Below are positions 28,126-38,400 of a stretch of DNA of 64,000 nucleotides, one piece after another. Numbering within the stretch: position 1 is the stretch's first letter; every line of letters begins with the position of its first letter. The DNA comes from Tubulanus polymorphus (taxonomy: Eukaryota; Nemertea; Palaeonemertea; Tubulaniformes; Tubulanidae). The stretch lies in assembly GCF_964204645.1 (NCBI RefSeq), contig NC_134031.1:10146501-10210500 (forward strand), written 5' to 3'. The notes beneath the pieces are model-generated. The model made no database searches and was not told where the DNA came from. It saw only the letters and a program-made list of their open reading frames with translations. The position numbers and the translations under genes are program-made.

Positions 28126-29142
28126 TTAGTAATAAGTACTATTATTAAATGGATTCACTGACGAGTTTGATGGTTCTTTGTCGTGAAATGGATTAGAACT
28201 CATAGTAGGTAAAGGCTGTGGCTCCGGACTGTTATCGTCAAGTAGAAGATTATCCAGGACCGACATATCCACGATTGAAACAGGTTTATCCCCTTCTTTA
28301 ACCTTCACAAAAATCTTGCCGTCGTAAACGTAGAAGCCAAATATTACTTTTGACTTCCACAGATTTCTCACATTAAACAACACATTTTGGCGATGCTTTG
28401 TAAGATCTTCATTAGCGTATACGTCATCGCCAAGATGTTTCTTATTCTTCAAGATTTTTTGACGCGCACGATACGTAACAAATTTACAAATAATTGGTCG
28501 ATTTTTTCCTGGTTTTTTGTATCCAAGTGAACGATCAATATCATGAAGCGAAATAGAACTATTAGCAGCTTTATTAGCAAGATTTATAACTATTTCTTCC
28601 GTGTTCTCATCCTCCGTTTCAGGTATACCATAGATAATTAAATTATTACGGCGGGAGTATTGTTCCGCTTGATCAGCTCGCGCCATAAGATTATTAATAA
28701 TAGCCCGTTGAGTGTTTATTATTGATTTTTCAATTTCTGGTTGCAAATGCGATCTGACTGCTTCCACAATGCGGCCAACTAAGGTAGCAGTTGATTTTTC
28801 ATCATTTAATATGTTTATAATAGCGTCACTAATACTGTCGCCCTGTGGAGATGGATTATCCTGACCATGATCCATGACAGATTCGCTACTGGTTCCTGCG
28901 ACTTCAATTTCTACGTTAACAGAACCAGTACATGGTTTTTTAATAGTCTCTCTCGGAGAAAACTCTTCTGTGGGGTGTCTCACTTTGTTCCGACTGTCAC
29001 CTGATGCGGGTGTACTTGTAAGGGGCTGTGGGGACAAAAGTGGAGGTACCTCGTGAGTTTCAGCGGCAGTTTCAGCGGCAGATTTCGGTTTCTGTTGTTT
29101 TGGTTTGGAATTCGATTTTCTACCCATGATTAGCATGTACAA
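28126..29142 (-). CDS. LINE ORF1 nucleic-acid-binding protein
   Basis: 338 codons, intact. The N-terminus is low-complexity and polar (KPKQQKPKS, PPLLSPQPL). A central helical segment runs to QAEQYSRRNNLIIYGIPETE, after which the fold resembles the RRM-like and C-terminal domain of LINE ORF1p (RSLGYKKPGKNRPIICKFVT, KILKNKKHLG, ANEDLTKHRQ). It should coat LINE RNA as a multimeric chaperone. It is separated from ORF2 by ~390 bp. Confidence 0.8.
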   Translation of the reverse strand: MYMLIMGRKSNSKPKQQKPKSAAETAAETHEVPPLLSPQPLTSTPASGDSRNKVRHPTEEFSPRETIKKPCTGSVNVEIEVAGTSSESVMDHGQDNPSPQGDSISDAIINILNDEKSTATLVGRIVEAVRSHLQPEIEKSIINTQRAIINNLMARADQAEQYSRRNNLIIYGIPETEDENTEEIVINLANKAANSSISLHDIDRSLGYKKPGKNRPIICKFVTYRARQKILKNKKHLGDDVYANEDLTKHRQNVLFNVRNLWKSKVIFGFYVYDGKIFVKVKEGDKPVSIVDMSVLDNLLLDDNSPEPQPLPTMSSNPFHDKEPSNSSVNPFNNSTYY

Positions 29143-29200
29143 ATACAGGCGACGAATACAAACGACTGTCTATTTGGCACTAGAACGTTTATAAATGTCT

Positions 29201-30116
29201 AGAACGGAATGGAACGTAACTGTTGTATATACATAAACTCATCCAAGCGGAACGGAAGTACACGTATGCCAGTGACTATAGTTCACCATATAATATTAAC
29301 ATTAGTTATCCAACGAAGTCATTTACGCAAAAGTCATAAGTTATTTAAAGAAAAAACACGTACCGCAGCCATCCTCAGCACTTATTCAACGTGCAAGCAC
29401 GCAACACAATACAATTAGACCGGGTTTAGCATAAAAAACAGACATTTAACGTCCGAAATGCAGAACTGGTTAACTGACAACCGCCATGTTGTGGGTATGT
29501 TGTGTGAAGACCGTAGTGACCAGTTCCTTCCACGAATAATAGCTGGAAAGAGAGTAATCGAAATAAATAGTCATACACATAAGTGTAAACAACTTAGGCT
29601 TTCCACTGTCTCTATTCACTACATTTAGGGCTTATTCTAGGTGTATCCCCCCAAAAAGCTAGGTAAAGTAGCTAGCCAACAATGATCATTGCTTAACCGA
29701 GTACTCATTTGCTACCATATGTACAAATATTATAAAGAAATCATGTAAAACATTCCCTGGTTAACGGATTCTCACCTTATATTACGTAAAAACCTACCAT
29801 TCCTGTCCATATTACGTTGAATCGAGCCAAAAATCTTCAGGAAATGTAGCCAACGTAAATTGATTTACGAATAGAATTAACCAATTGACTCATTTTAAGG
29901 ATCATGGTTTCGTGGAATCCATTAAGGTCCTTAAACTCGCGATAAATTTAAGCCGAAAATGATTTCAACCATCCGCCATGTTTCATTCATTAGACACTTA
30001 TTACGCACCGGCTGTAGTAATCGTTCGTGGGAAATGACGGATCCGGACTAATTGTAAGTCCGATTCCGTGATTTACGGTTGACTCAAGGTCGTGCGGTAA
30101 ATTTTAGGTTTTTCGG
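29201..30116. other. LINE 5' flank, no gene seen
   Basis: The frame at 29209-29418 lies in the likely LINE 5' leader and has no recognisable domain. Nothing else could be supported. Confidence 0.5.
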
Positions 30117-30350
30117 GGTGCACTTTTATCAATGGATGACGATTCTTTGCGTTATTTTTGTCGCTGTTTAGACCCGGTAATTATGCGGGATTAATTCATA
30201 ATAGATTACTATACGCAAATTCGAAATGGTCAGGCGCTGAGTTATATTTCTGACAGAATTTAAACTTACGTTTATAAGCTGTTGGTAGTCGAATCTCAGA
30301 GGAGTTACATTTTATGAAAAATCTTTGGCTAGAAAGTGGACCATAAATGA

Positions 30351-30456
30351 TAATAATAATCAACAGGAATACAAGAGGGTTTCTGCGAAAGCAGCAGAAA
30401 CCCTAATAATAATCAACAGGAATACAAGAGGGTTTCTGCGAAAGCAGCAGAAACCC
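30351..30456 (+). repeat. 53-bp tandem duplication containing a perfect hairpin
   Basis: Two copies of AATAATAATCAACAGGAATA followed by CAAGAGG and the stem GGGTTTCTGC, a GAAAGCA loop, and GCAGAAACCC. Each copy folds into a 10-bp perfect hairpin. It follows directly on copy 2 of the 233-bp repeat. Confidence 0.85.
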
Positions 30457-30639
30457 TAATTAGAAATCATTTCACATTGACATACCCATCCTCGCTTGCC
30501 AGGGGTCCGGTATCCCTTGACGGGTGAAGATGTGACATACCGGTACTTGAAACTAAATCATTCAGGTTTTACACGCCGTATCGGACTGTGTGCGGACGTG
30601 GTTCGTTCGACGCGAACATATATCTTCGTTCCATGTTAA

Positions 30640-30725
30640 GTACACATAGTCTGCATTTTACTCGGGGCTTGTGTCGCCATGTCAGATATGGCATGACAAG
30701 CCCCGGGGCATGTGACGCCATGTTC
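30640..30725. repeat. Palindromic repeat related to the 18.8-kb foldback element
   Basis: CGGGGCTTGTGTCGCCATGT, a short spacer, GCATGACAAGCCCCG and then GGGCATGTGACGCCATGTT form nested inverted repeats. The CATGACAAGCCCCG core is the inverse of CGGGGCTTGT and matches the 18790-18815 sequence. Confidence 0.6.
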
Positions 30726-30930
30726 TGCTGATTCTTAAGATTGAATTTGCTCAACGAATATTTTAGACTGGTTGCCTGTCCTATTTAATATGTCCGATTC
30801 GATATATTTAGACTGGTTACCGGTCTCTATCTTCAATTAGAGACCGGTTGTGCCCATCCTCCATTTTACATTTTCGATGCATGTCAAATAAGGTCAAACA
30901 TGTAAAGTAGCAAGTTACTTCCAGGTTAAG

Positions 30931-31009
30931 ATGGCGTCTCTTCGAATCTGCTTAGCTTCGAGCGATATCAAAATTGCCCTTTACAATGGACGGAAAGACA
31001 TTAATTGCT
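30931..31009 (+). CDS. Candidate first coding exon of an unidentified host gene
   Basis: ATG in AAGATGG context opens a frame starting MASLRICLASSDIKIALYNG. It runs into a consensus splice donor (GCT|GTAAGTATC) at 31010. The combination of a Kozak-like start and a strong donor suggests a first exon. I cannot recognise the protein from 26 residues, and no second exon was identified. Confidence 0.3.
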
Positions 31010-31844
31010 GTAAGTATCAGATAAATCCGCTGATAATTTACCTGGTACTCGGAATACAAACTAACAAGGATCGAAATCTAATGCGAGGTGAGCTCTGCCG
31101 CGACCGTCACTGAATATTCTATACAGAACATTCTGAAGGAACAGGGGACATCCTTTCTATATCTACCGTTCGTGAGATGTATTTAGTGAATTGATGTTTC
31201 AATACAGTGTTGTAAAATGACTGCATTTAGTATCTGAATAAAGTTTACAATTGTTGAACTCCTTAGTGCTTTGTGAGATCAGATATTTGGATCCACCTCA
31301 GCCTACTGATTTCCTGATACAGACAGCAAGTTGGGACAGTCAAATTAAGAGACTTGGTCAAGACAAGATACTCAGATCACACTAGAAATTCGCAATATCC
31401 TCTATCCTCATCCCTAACCACACAATGTCAATGTTGACTTTGCTAGAAATCGATTATAAAATTCATCACGACCAATTCTTTTTCACTGAATTCAATATTT
31501 ATTGTTCACTTGTGGTACAAAATCTTGTTCAGCCCCTGACAAGAGAATAGGCAATTGACAAGAGAATAAGCAATGACACTACGTATTTCATGACATAGAA
31601 CAGTAGTTTTTTTATTCATCGACAAATTGGGACAATCCTGATATCCCCTGATTTGAATGATAGTGTCTTTAGAATCATAAAGACCATGTCTCGACCAGAC
31701 AGTTCATCCAATCACAATTCAAATAGAAGGCTCGCTAGTGCAGTTATTCACAGAATCCAGCTCTTTAAACCTCATCAGTTTATCAAATCGTGAGCAGTGG
31801 AGAAATACAGTACACAACATCTTGGCGCAGGGGCACTTGCTGAT

Positions 31845-31865
31845 GTAACTGATGATGATGATGAT

Positions 31866-31926
<61 letters not shown>

Positions 31927-31945
31927 ATGATGATGATGATGATTT
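31845..31945. repeat. (GATGAC/GATGAT)n microsatellite
   Basis: About 100 bp of GATGAT and GACGATGAC repeats. The minus-strand frame across it (31775-32002) is a poly-serine artefact. Confidence 0.95.
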
Positions 31946-32558
31946 TTCTTTGATTTCTCTTTGATTACTGCATGATGTTATCATTCTGAAATTAAAATAC
32001 ATATCACACTTACAATTAAACCTGGATTGACTTTACAATTAATGGTTCAGAATCCATTTTTCAAACTTACCTTGATGCATTGCAATCTATTCTTTTCATG
32101 TTGAGCTAATTTGATATGCATTACTTCAATTTCTTAAAACATCCTACGAGTTGTGACTCACAAAATCATCACTAAAACGCTCACAATAATCTACAATAGA
32201 TAATCAATATAGTGTTTGTGAAATAGAATATTCAATGACAATGTTCACATTTTTACGAAGTAAGTAAGTAGGTGAAGTTACCTTGTTGATGTCATTATTT
32301 TCACTGGATCAACTGCTGATGTCCAATGTCACATTAAGAACAATCAATCAATCGCCTCGAGTGAACAAACAAGTAGCCTCTGCTGCAAGGTTCAGTATGT
32401 CAGTAGTGGTATAGTAGTATTGTACGTATTGTTGTTTCCATCCACCAGTCCAAATTGCAGATTGACGACCGGTAGGTTTCGACGGCGCTGTCAAGCAGCC
32501 ATCCTGAATTGAATACCGATATTTTCGGTACCACACGCTAAAAGTGCCTGCAGAAGCG

Positions 32559-32735
32559 TTACCTGGCAGTTTTAATGGAATTTCTTTCTTCATTGGTATA
32601 AAAAATGACTGAAAAAGGGGTCCATGGAACGTAAATCGAGAAATCGAGATTACCTGGCAGTTTTAATGGAATTTCTTTCTTCATTGGTATAAAAAATGAC
32701 TGAAAAAGGGGTCCATGGAACGTAAATCGAGAAAC
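32559..32735 (+). repeat. 92-bp tandem duplication
   Basis: Two adjacent copies of a unit beginning TTACCTGGCAGTTTTAATGG and ending in AACGTAAATCGAGAAA, essentially identical, so it is a recent duplication. It overlaps non-coding frames. Confidence 0.9.
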
Positions 32736-32954
32736 AGTGTAGGCGGCCATGTTACATTGTTCACGTGATGAAATACTGAAATGTGATTGGATCCGTAAAA
32801 TCCGCGGAAGATGGCGGACGGGCAAAGCCTGTGTCATATTGAATGGGACAACCAGTCTATGTCTTCATTTCGCAATTTAGGTAATGTTGAAACCATCCAG
32901 AAAACGGAAGTGATATTGGAAAGATACAAAATGGCGGCTTTTTGAATAGCAGAA

Positions 32955-33060
32955 GGGATAGGGTTTAGGGTCCAGGGTTTAGGGTCTAGAGGGTCCAGAG
33001 GGTTAGGGTTAAGGTCAAGAGGGTCCAGAGGGTTAGGTTTAGAGATAGGGTTAGGTTCCG
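32955..33060 (+). repeat. Degenerate telomere-like (TTAGGG-type) repeat tract
   Basis: A run of AGGGTTTAGGG, GGGTCCAGAGGGTTAGGGTT and GAGATAGGGTTAGG variants. It lies immediately outside the left edge of the Polinton block, within 25 bp of the hairpin at 33082. It could be interstitial telomeric DNA or part of a terminal repeat. Confidence 0.75.
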
Positions 33061-33081
33061 TTACATATTATAATAGGGTTA

Positions 33082-33142
33082 GCAACTTTCTAACTACTTA
33101 TAGCCTCATCCCGATAAGGCTATTAGTAGTTAGAAAGTTGCG
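33082..33142. repeat. Perfect-stem hairpin at the left edge of element B
   Basis: GCAACTTTCTAACTACTTAT plus AGCCT is matched inversely by AGGCTATTAGTAGTTAGAAA plus GTTGC: 25-bp arms with one mismatch and an ~11-nt loop (CATCCCGATA). It lies between the telomere-like tract and the ATCTAATAGGGT repeats that begin element B. Confidence 0.85.
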
Positions 33143-33355
33143 ATTCCTGATATTATTATCTAATAGGGTATCTAATAGGGTATCTAATACATAGGTATAT
33201 TTTAAAAATATTTCAATATTTATATTTGTATGAGTTAGATTTTTAAACATTAAAAGTGTTAGTAAAGTTTTATTGAAATAATTCATATATATTCATGAAT
33301 AACATATAAATGAATAACTTCTAAAATCAATTTAGTAAAAAAATATGTATAATAA

Positions 33356-33993
33356 ATGGAACCAGAACAACCACAAAGTATTAATATTACAAATAACACT
33401 GGTGTTATAAATATATACTACAAGAAGTGTTCTAAGTGTGAATTAGATAAATTAGCTTTAACAGAATTTAGTAAGCGTAAGATTAGCAAAGATGGTTTTC
33501 AATATTGCTGTAAAACTTGTACTAAACTATATACCAAACAATATCGAGAAGATAATAGAGAAGCTTATAATGATTATATGACAGAATATACGAGAGAAAG
33601 ATATCAAACAGATCTTAATTTTAGATTGAAACAATGCTTAAGATCAAGATTAACACAATTATTCAACAAAGAAACGCATTGAGAAACACTATCTAATTTA
33701 TTGGGTTGTTCAGATGAATTTTTCATATCATGGATAATATATCAATTCGATGATAAAATGAATATAGATAATTATGGTGAATACTTTCATATTGATCACG
33801 TGTTGCCGATTTCTAAATTTGACATGAATGATGAATACAATAAAAAACTTATTTAAGACCTTTAGAAAAGAAGGAAAATATAATTAAATCTAATAAACTA
33901 GATATGAAATTATATTTAGATCAACTGGATAAAGCAAAGACATTTGTTGAATTATGGAATTCAACACATAATGAAAAATACGTTGAAGCTTAA
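33356..33993 (+). pseudogene. HNH endonuclease-like protein, broken (element B)
   Basis: It starts at ATAATAAATGG. The N-terminal part has a CxxC zinc pair (KKCSKCELDKLA and CCKTCTKLYTKQY). The C-terminal part has the HNH core YFHIDHVLPISKFDM near 33.79 kb and a RPLEKKEN segment, typical of phage and giant-virus HNH nucleases that cut DNA. Breaks: in-frame TGA at 33681 (Ser in the C copy), and a short deletion with frame change near 33854 removing the W.WKNL part of the motif. The homologous copy is at 62123-62742. Confidence 0.75.
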
Positions 33994-35140
33994 GCGCTTA
34001 GAAAACCGGTTACTCTCGATCTATGTCAAACCGCCCAAATGCAATTGTATTAGGTTGTTTACAAAAACATCTGTCGCACGTTATATTCAGTTGAATAGGG
34101 TGTACCTCATTTGAATATTGATCGAATGTGCTATTTCAGTTGAAAAGGATTAATCAATTACATTACAAAGGAACATCTGTTGCACTTACAGTGTTTAGCT
34201 AGTGAATAACTGGCAGTTATAAACGCGCAGCACATAAGCATAGGAACGTATAGGATATTCTCTCTATAAACACAATTTTAGGAGTTTACAGTTATAAATG
34301 TAAGTACTGTTTTTGTTGTTATTAAGGCGTTGTGAAACGTTAAACATGTAAAACTTATCCTGGTAAGATGCGCCACAAATGGTTATGTTTAAGTGCTGTA
34401 ATTAATATTTTACAACCACAACTTCAAGTTAGTTTTATTTTACGCTAGATATTTATCTTTTAGATAACAAAATGAAGACCATTTGAATCAAGAAAGTGAA
34501 GATGGATGGATGTGGAATCAGAAATTATGAATATTTCAACTCATGATACTGTAGCCGTTTAGCCATACTGTATAGGCTTTCAATGCATTACGTTTGTCGG
34601 AATTTCAATTGCGTCATTAAGCTGTTGTTAATGACACACAGTGACAGATGTTGTATTGTACTTTATTGATTCCTGCATTCCACGCATACCTTACCGCTCC
34701 GCTCAGGAGCGGCTTGGAATGTGGAAATCGATAATGATTGTAGAATAAAATATATGTGTTTATGAAATAGTATTTCAACCAGTCGTTTCTTTGAATTTAT
34801 TTTCAGTTTTAGAATTTATTATCGAGAATCCGAAATGACTTATCTGGACAGTTATAATTACTGCTCCTAATAGATAGACAATAGTAGTGAGATATTAAAT
34901 CCTAATTTAAATAAAATATAATAAAAAAACAATAACTTCAACTAGCTAGTGAATTCTATTATATTCTTAATACTTTCTTTCCAAAAGAGAATACTTTATA
35001 TTTTGAATAGATTCAAATAGAAATTCTTTAAATTCAAATAGCTAGTATCAGTAGTCAATACTAGAATTCTTTAACTTTAACTATCTAGTATCATTTTATA
35101 ATACTTATAATATTTTTCTTATTAAATTTCTCTAATATAA
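33994..35140. other. Non-coding spacer of element B
   Basis: AT-rich, no intact ORF. The stretch 34745-34960 (GTGTTTATGAAATA, CCGAAATGACTTATCTGGAC, TACTGCTCCTAATAG, AACAATAACTTCAACTAGC) is homologous, inverted, to 60180-60700 of element C. The GACTTATCTGGACAGTTA phrase also occurs inside A near 51.12 kb. In element C this position carries the HNH C-half ORF, which is absent here. The rest (34.0-34.74 kb) has no match I can see. Confidence 0.55.
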
Positions 35141-35338
35141 ATGTCAAAGAAATCGAGTAAGAATAGTATTGATATTGAAAAAACATTAGATGATTTGGGT
35201 ATTAGTGATAATAAGGATCCAGTTGTTTCTAATTCTATTCAAGTTAATAACAATATAGATTATGAATACTATTTATATTGTAAACACCATCTTGAATTAT
35301 TGATTGCTGGCGGGAAATCTAAACAATTTTTAACTAAG
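35141..35338 (+). pseudogene. 200-aa conserved element protein, N-terminal part (element B), split by element A
   Basis: It starts in AATATAAATG. The first ~65 codons (KSSKNSIDIEKTLDDLGISD at the start, EYYLYCKHHLELLIAGGKSK near the end) match the intact copy at 59385-59987. Homology stops exactly at the element A insertion (35345) and resumes at 52246. The function is not known; see the intact copy. Confidence 0.9.
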
Positions 35339-35344
35339 ACCATT
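35339..35344. other. Target site duplication ACCATT, left
   Basis: ACCATT at 35339-35344 is repeated at 52240-52245 immediately outside the other end of element A. Six-base duplications are the rule for Polinton/Maverick integration. The empty-site equivalent in the homologous gene of element C is consistent with a single copy. Confidence 0.93.
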
Positions 35345-35414
35345 AGTAATTAGAAAAGTGGGGTTTCATACCAGAGGACGAGAGGACGAGACACCACTCA
35401 TCACCACAAGTAAT
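35345..35414 (+). repeat. Element A left terminal inverted repeat, 70 bp
   Basis: It starts AGTAATTAGAAAAGTGGGGT and ends ACCACAAGTAAT, identical over 70 bp to the inverse of 52170-52239. An internal direct repeat of AGAGGACG is visible. The repeat ends in the TAAT that starts the T-rich part of the PolB promoter, so the TIR feeds directly into the first gene. Confidence 0.97.
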
Positions 35415-35435
35415 TTTTTTCCCTAATAAATGGGA
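35415..35435 (+). promoter_or_regulatory. PolB promoter: T-rich tract + TAAATG
   Basis: TAATTTTTTTCCCTAATAAA followed by TGG. The same arrangement, a T6-T8 run then 5-12 bases then TAAATG with the ATG as start codon, recurs before 42566, 42926, 43510, 43961, 45367 and 46830 on plus and before 41795 and 51511 on minus. TAAATG alone starts most other genes of elements A to D. It is the architecture of poxvirus late promoters. Confidence 0.65.
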
Positions 35436-38400
35436 GAGAATGAACACCAGCCAGAAAATAATAATGTTAATAAAAATCAATATTATTGCCAATATTGTAA
35501 AAAATACATCGATACATCTAATAAAACACGACATGAAAAAACTGCAAATCATATAAAAAATGTAATAGATTTTGAAACTCCAGAAAATTCCAATGAAAGA
35601 AAAGAACGATTAGAAAATATGAATGTGGATGAAATAAAATGTGAAGTTTGTAATGAATTTATAGTAAAAAGGAATTATAATAGTCATCTCGAATCACAAA
35701 AACACCAGCAAAATTTGAGTAATAATGTTTTAGGAAAAGATTATTTTGATGATAAACCTCAAAAAGTAAAAGAATCAACTTCAAAAACTAAATCCATTTT
35801 AAATAAACCTTACATGGAAAATGTTAGAAATTATATTGATTCACTAGAAATAAAAGATACAATTGAAATCTTAGAAACATTACATAGTAAAATTGGTCCT
35901 GCAGCTATTATATTTAGATTCTTTAAAGGTACAACAATAGAAGATTATAGTAAATTTAATGAAATAATAGAAAAAATACTAGATTTGATAACAGATGTTG
36001 AATATCCAAAAATTAGTATCTCTGGGAAAGTAAGTTTTATAAAGTCAGAAGAAAAAATGAATTATAATATTCAAACACACTCTGAAGAAATAATTTCAAA
36101 AACACAAATAAAAGAGAAGTTAGAAAAAATATTTAATGAATTTAAACGTCATATTGAAGAAAGATATTTTGAGGGTTCTGGCTTAACATTGAATGAAATT
36201 ATATATTTAGATTTAAATGTTTATAATACAAAAAGGAATAAAACATCAAAAAGTAATAAAATGTTTAAAAATGATTCAAACTTTACAACAGAAAAGGATA
36301 TTAAAGCATCATCTTATATTAAATTACCATTTACAACAAAAGCAGTAATAAATGTTCAAAATGAAGATAATAAATGTTTTCTATGGTCAATTATTAGTTG
36401 TTTACACCAAACAGAAGATATGACGCATAGTTTTAGAATAACAAATTACCGGAAATATGAAACATTATATAAAATTGATCAATATCCAGTAACTATAAAA
36501 ATGATTCCTAAAATAGAAAAAGTTAATAATTTAAAAATAAATGTATTCGAATTAATGCAATTACCAAAGACAAAAGGTGAAAATATTAAAGATTATACAT
36601 TGGAAGCTTTATATTTAACAGAATATTATGATGATGAAAATGCTATAGATTTGTTATATTACAAAAAAGATGAAAATGAACATTATATGTGGTTAAAACA
36701 AATTTATTTATTCTTTAGAACAACAGAAAGTGATCATCATCGTAAAATTTATCTATGTAGAAAATGTTTATCTAAATTTATGACTGAGAATACATTATTA
36801 AAACATAAAGAATTATGTGATAATAAAGATTTTTGTAAATTAATAATGCCAACAGAAAAAGATTATAAATTGAAATTTACTAATCATAAATTTAAGAATA
36901 TTGTTCCATTTGTAATTTATGGGGATTTTGAATCGTTGAATAAAGAATTAACTGATCAAGATAGAAAAGAAATATATAACAAAAAGCAATTATTAAAATC
37001 AATGGACAAAGGAAATGAATTAAATGAAGACACAATTCAAGACCCACCAATTATAAATACAATTAAAAAAGTTCATCAAAGAGCTGCTGCTTATGGAATT
37101 TATATAAAATCAAATTATCCCGAATTATATGAAAGTCAATATATTTCTTGGTGAAAATGTAGTTAATGATTTTTGTGATAAAATGATTGAATTAGAAAGT
37201 GATTTTGTAAAATTATTAAACAAAAATAAAAGAATAGTTATGACAAAAGAAGATGAAATTGATTTTAATTATGCAACTCATTGTTGTTATTGTGAAAAAC
37301 GTTTTTATTCATTTGATAAAAAAGTTAGAGATCATGATCATTTAAATTCAAAATATCGTGGAGCTGCTCATGAAGATTGCAATTTACAAGCTAAGAAAGT
37401 TAATTTCGTACCAATATTATTTCATAATTTATCGGGTTATGATACCCATCTATTTATAAAACAATTATCAAAGAAATTGGGTACAATTAATCAAGAAATA
37501 GAAGAATATAATGCTATGAATGGTGTAAATGTAAGAAAATATGATTTTAAACTATTAGCTAAAACATCTGAAAATTATATTTCATTTCAATTTGGTTGCA
37601 TTAGATTTTTAGATTCTTATAGATTTCTAGCAAGTTCATTAGATAATTTATCAAAAAGTTTAGTTGATAATGATTTTGTTATAACTCGATATTATTATCC
37701 AAATGAACAAGATTTTAAATTATTGAGATATAAAGGCGCAATTCCTTATTCATTTTATAAAACACATGATGATTTTAATGTAATAGAATTATTAAAAGAT
37801 CAATTTTATGATCAATTAAAAGAGGAGTATGTGAAAGACGAAGTTTTTGATAGAACATTAAATATTTGGAACCATTTTAAGATGAAAAATCATGGTGAAT
37901 TAGTTGATTTATATTTAAAATCAGATGTTATGATATTGGCTGACATATTTGAAAAATTTAGAGAAGTTAATTTGAATCATTTTAATGTTGATCCTTGTTA
38001 TTGTTATTCAAGTCCTGGTTTAACCTGGCAATGTGGTTTAAAATATACAAATGTAGAATTAGATTTATTAAAAGAACCAGATATGGTTTTATTATTTGAA
38101 AAATCAATTAGAGGTGGAATTAGTGGTGTTATGGGAGATAGGTATTTTAAAGCAAATGATGAATATAAATTATTATATATTGACGCCAATAATTTATATG
38201 GTTGGGCAATGATGCAACCTCAACCATATAAAAATTTTATATTAACAGAAGTTGAAAATGGTGATAAAACTGATTGGGAAAGCGCAATTATTAGTTTAAA
38301 AGATGAAGCACCAATTGGTTATTTCTTTGTAGTTGATTTAGAATATCCTGAAAATATAAAGTTTAAAACAAGAAACAAACCTTATTGCCCAGAACATTTA

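Larger units (their letters stand above)
24540..29200 (-). mobile_element. CR1/L2-like non-LTR retrotransposon (LINE), minus strand
   Basis: Near full-length element on the minus strand: ORF1 at 28126-29142, ORF2 endonuclease and reverse transcriptase at 24949-27739, and a ~400-bp 3' region. Boundaries are approximate. The 3' end is placed near 24540, where the + strand carries TTATAATACAAAGACAACAG and a repeat of CTTCATTT. The 5' end is somewhere past the ORF1 start. The RT sequence (FRKNRST, IFIDLSKAFDTIDH, VPQGSILGPLLF, FADDTT) places it in the Jockey/CR1/L2 group of APE-type LINEs. Confidence 0.85.

Noticed and set aside
31775-32002. Poly-serine ORF
   Set aside because: Microsatellite translation on the minus strand.
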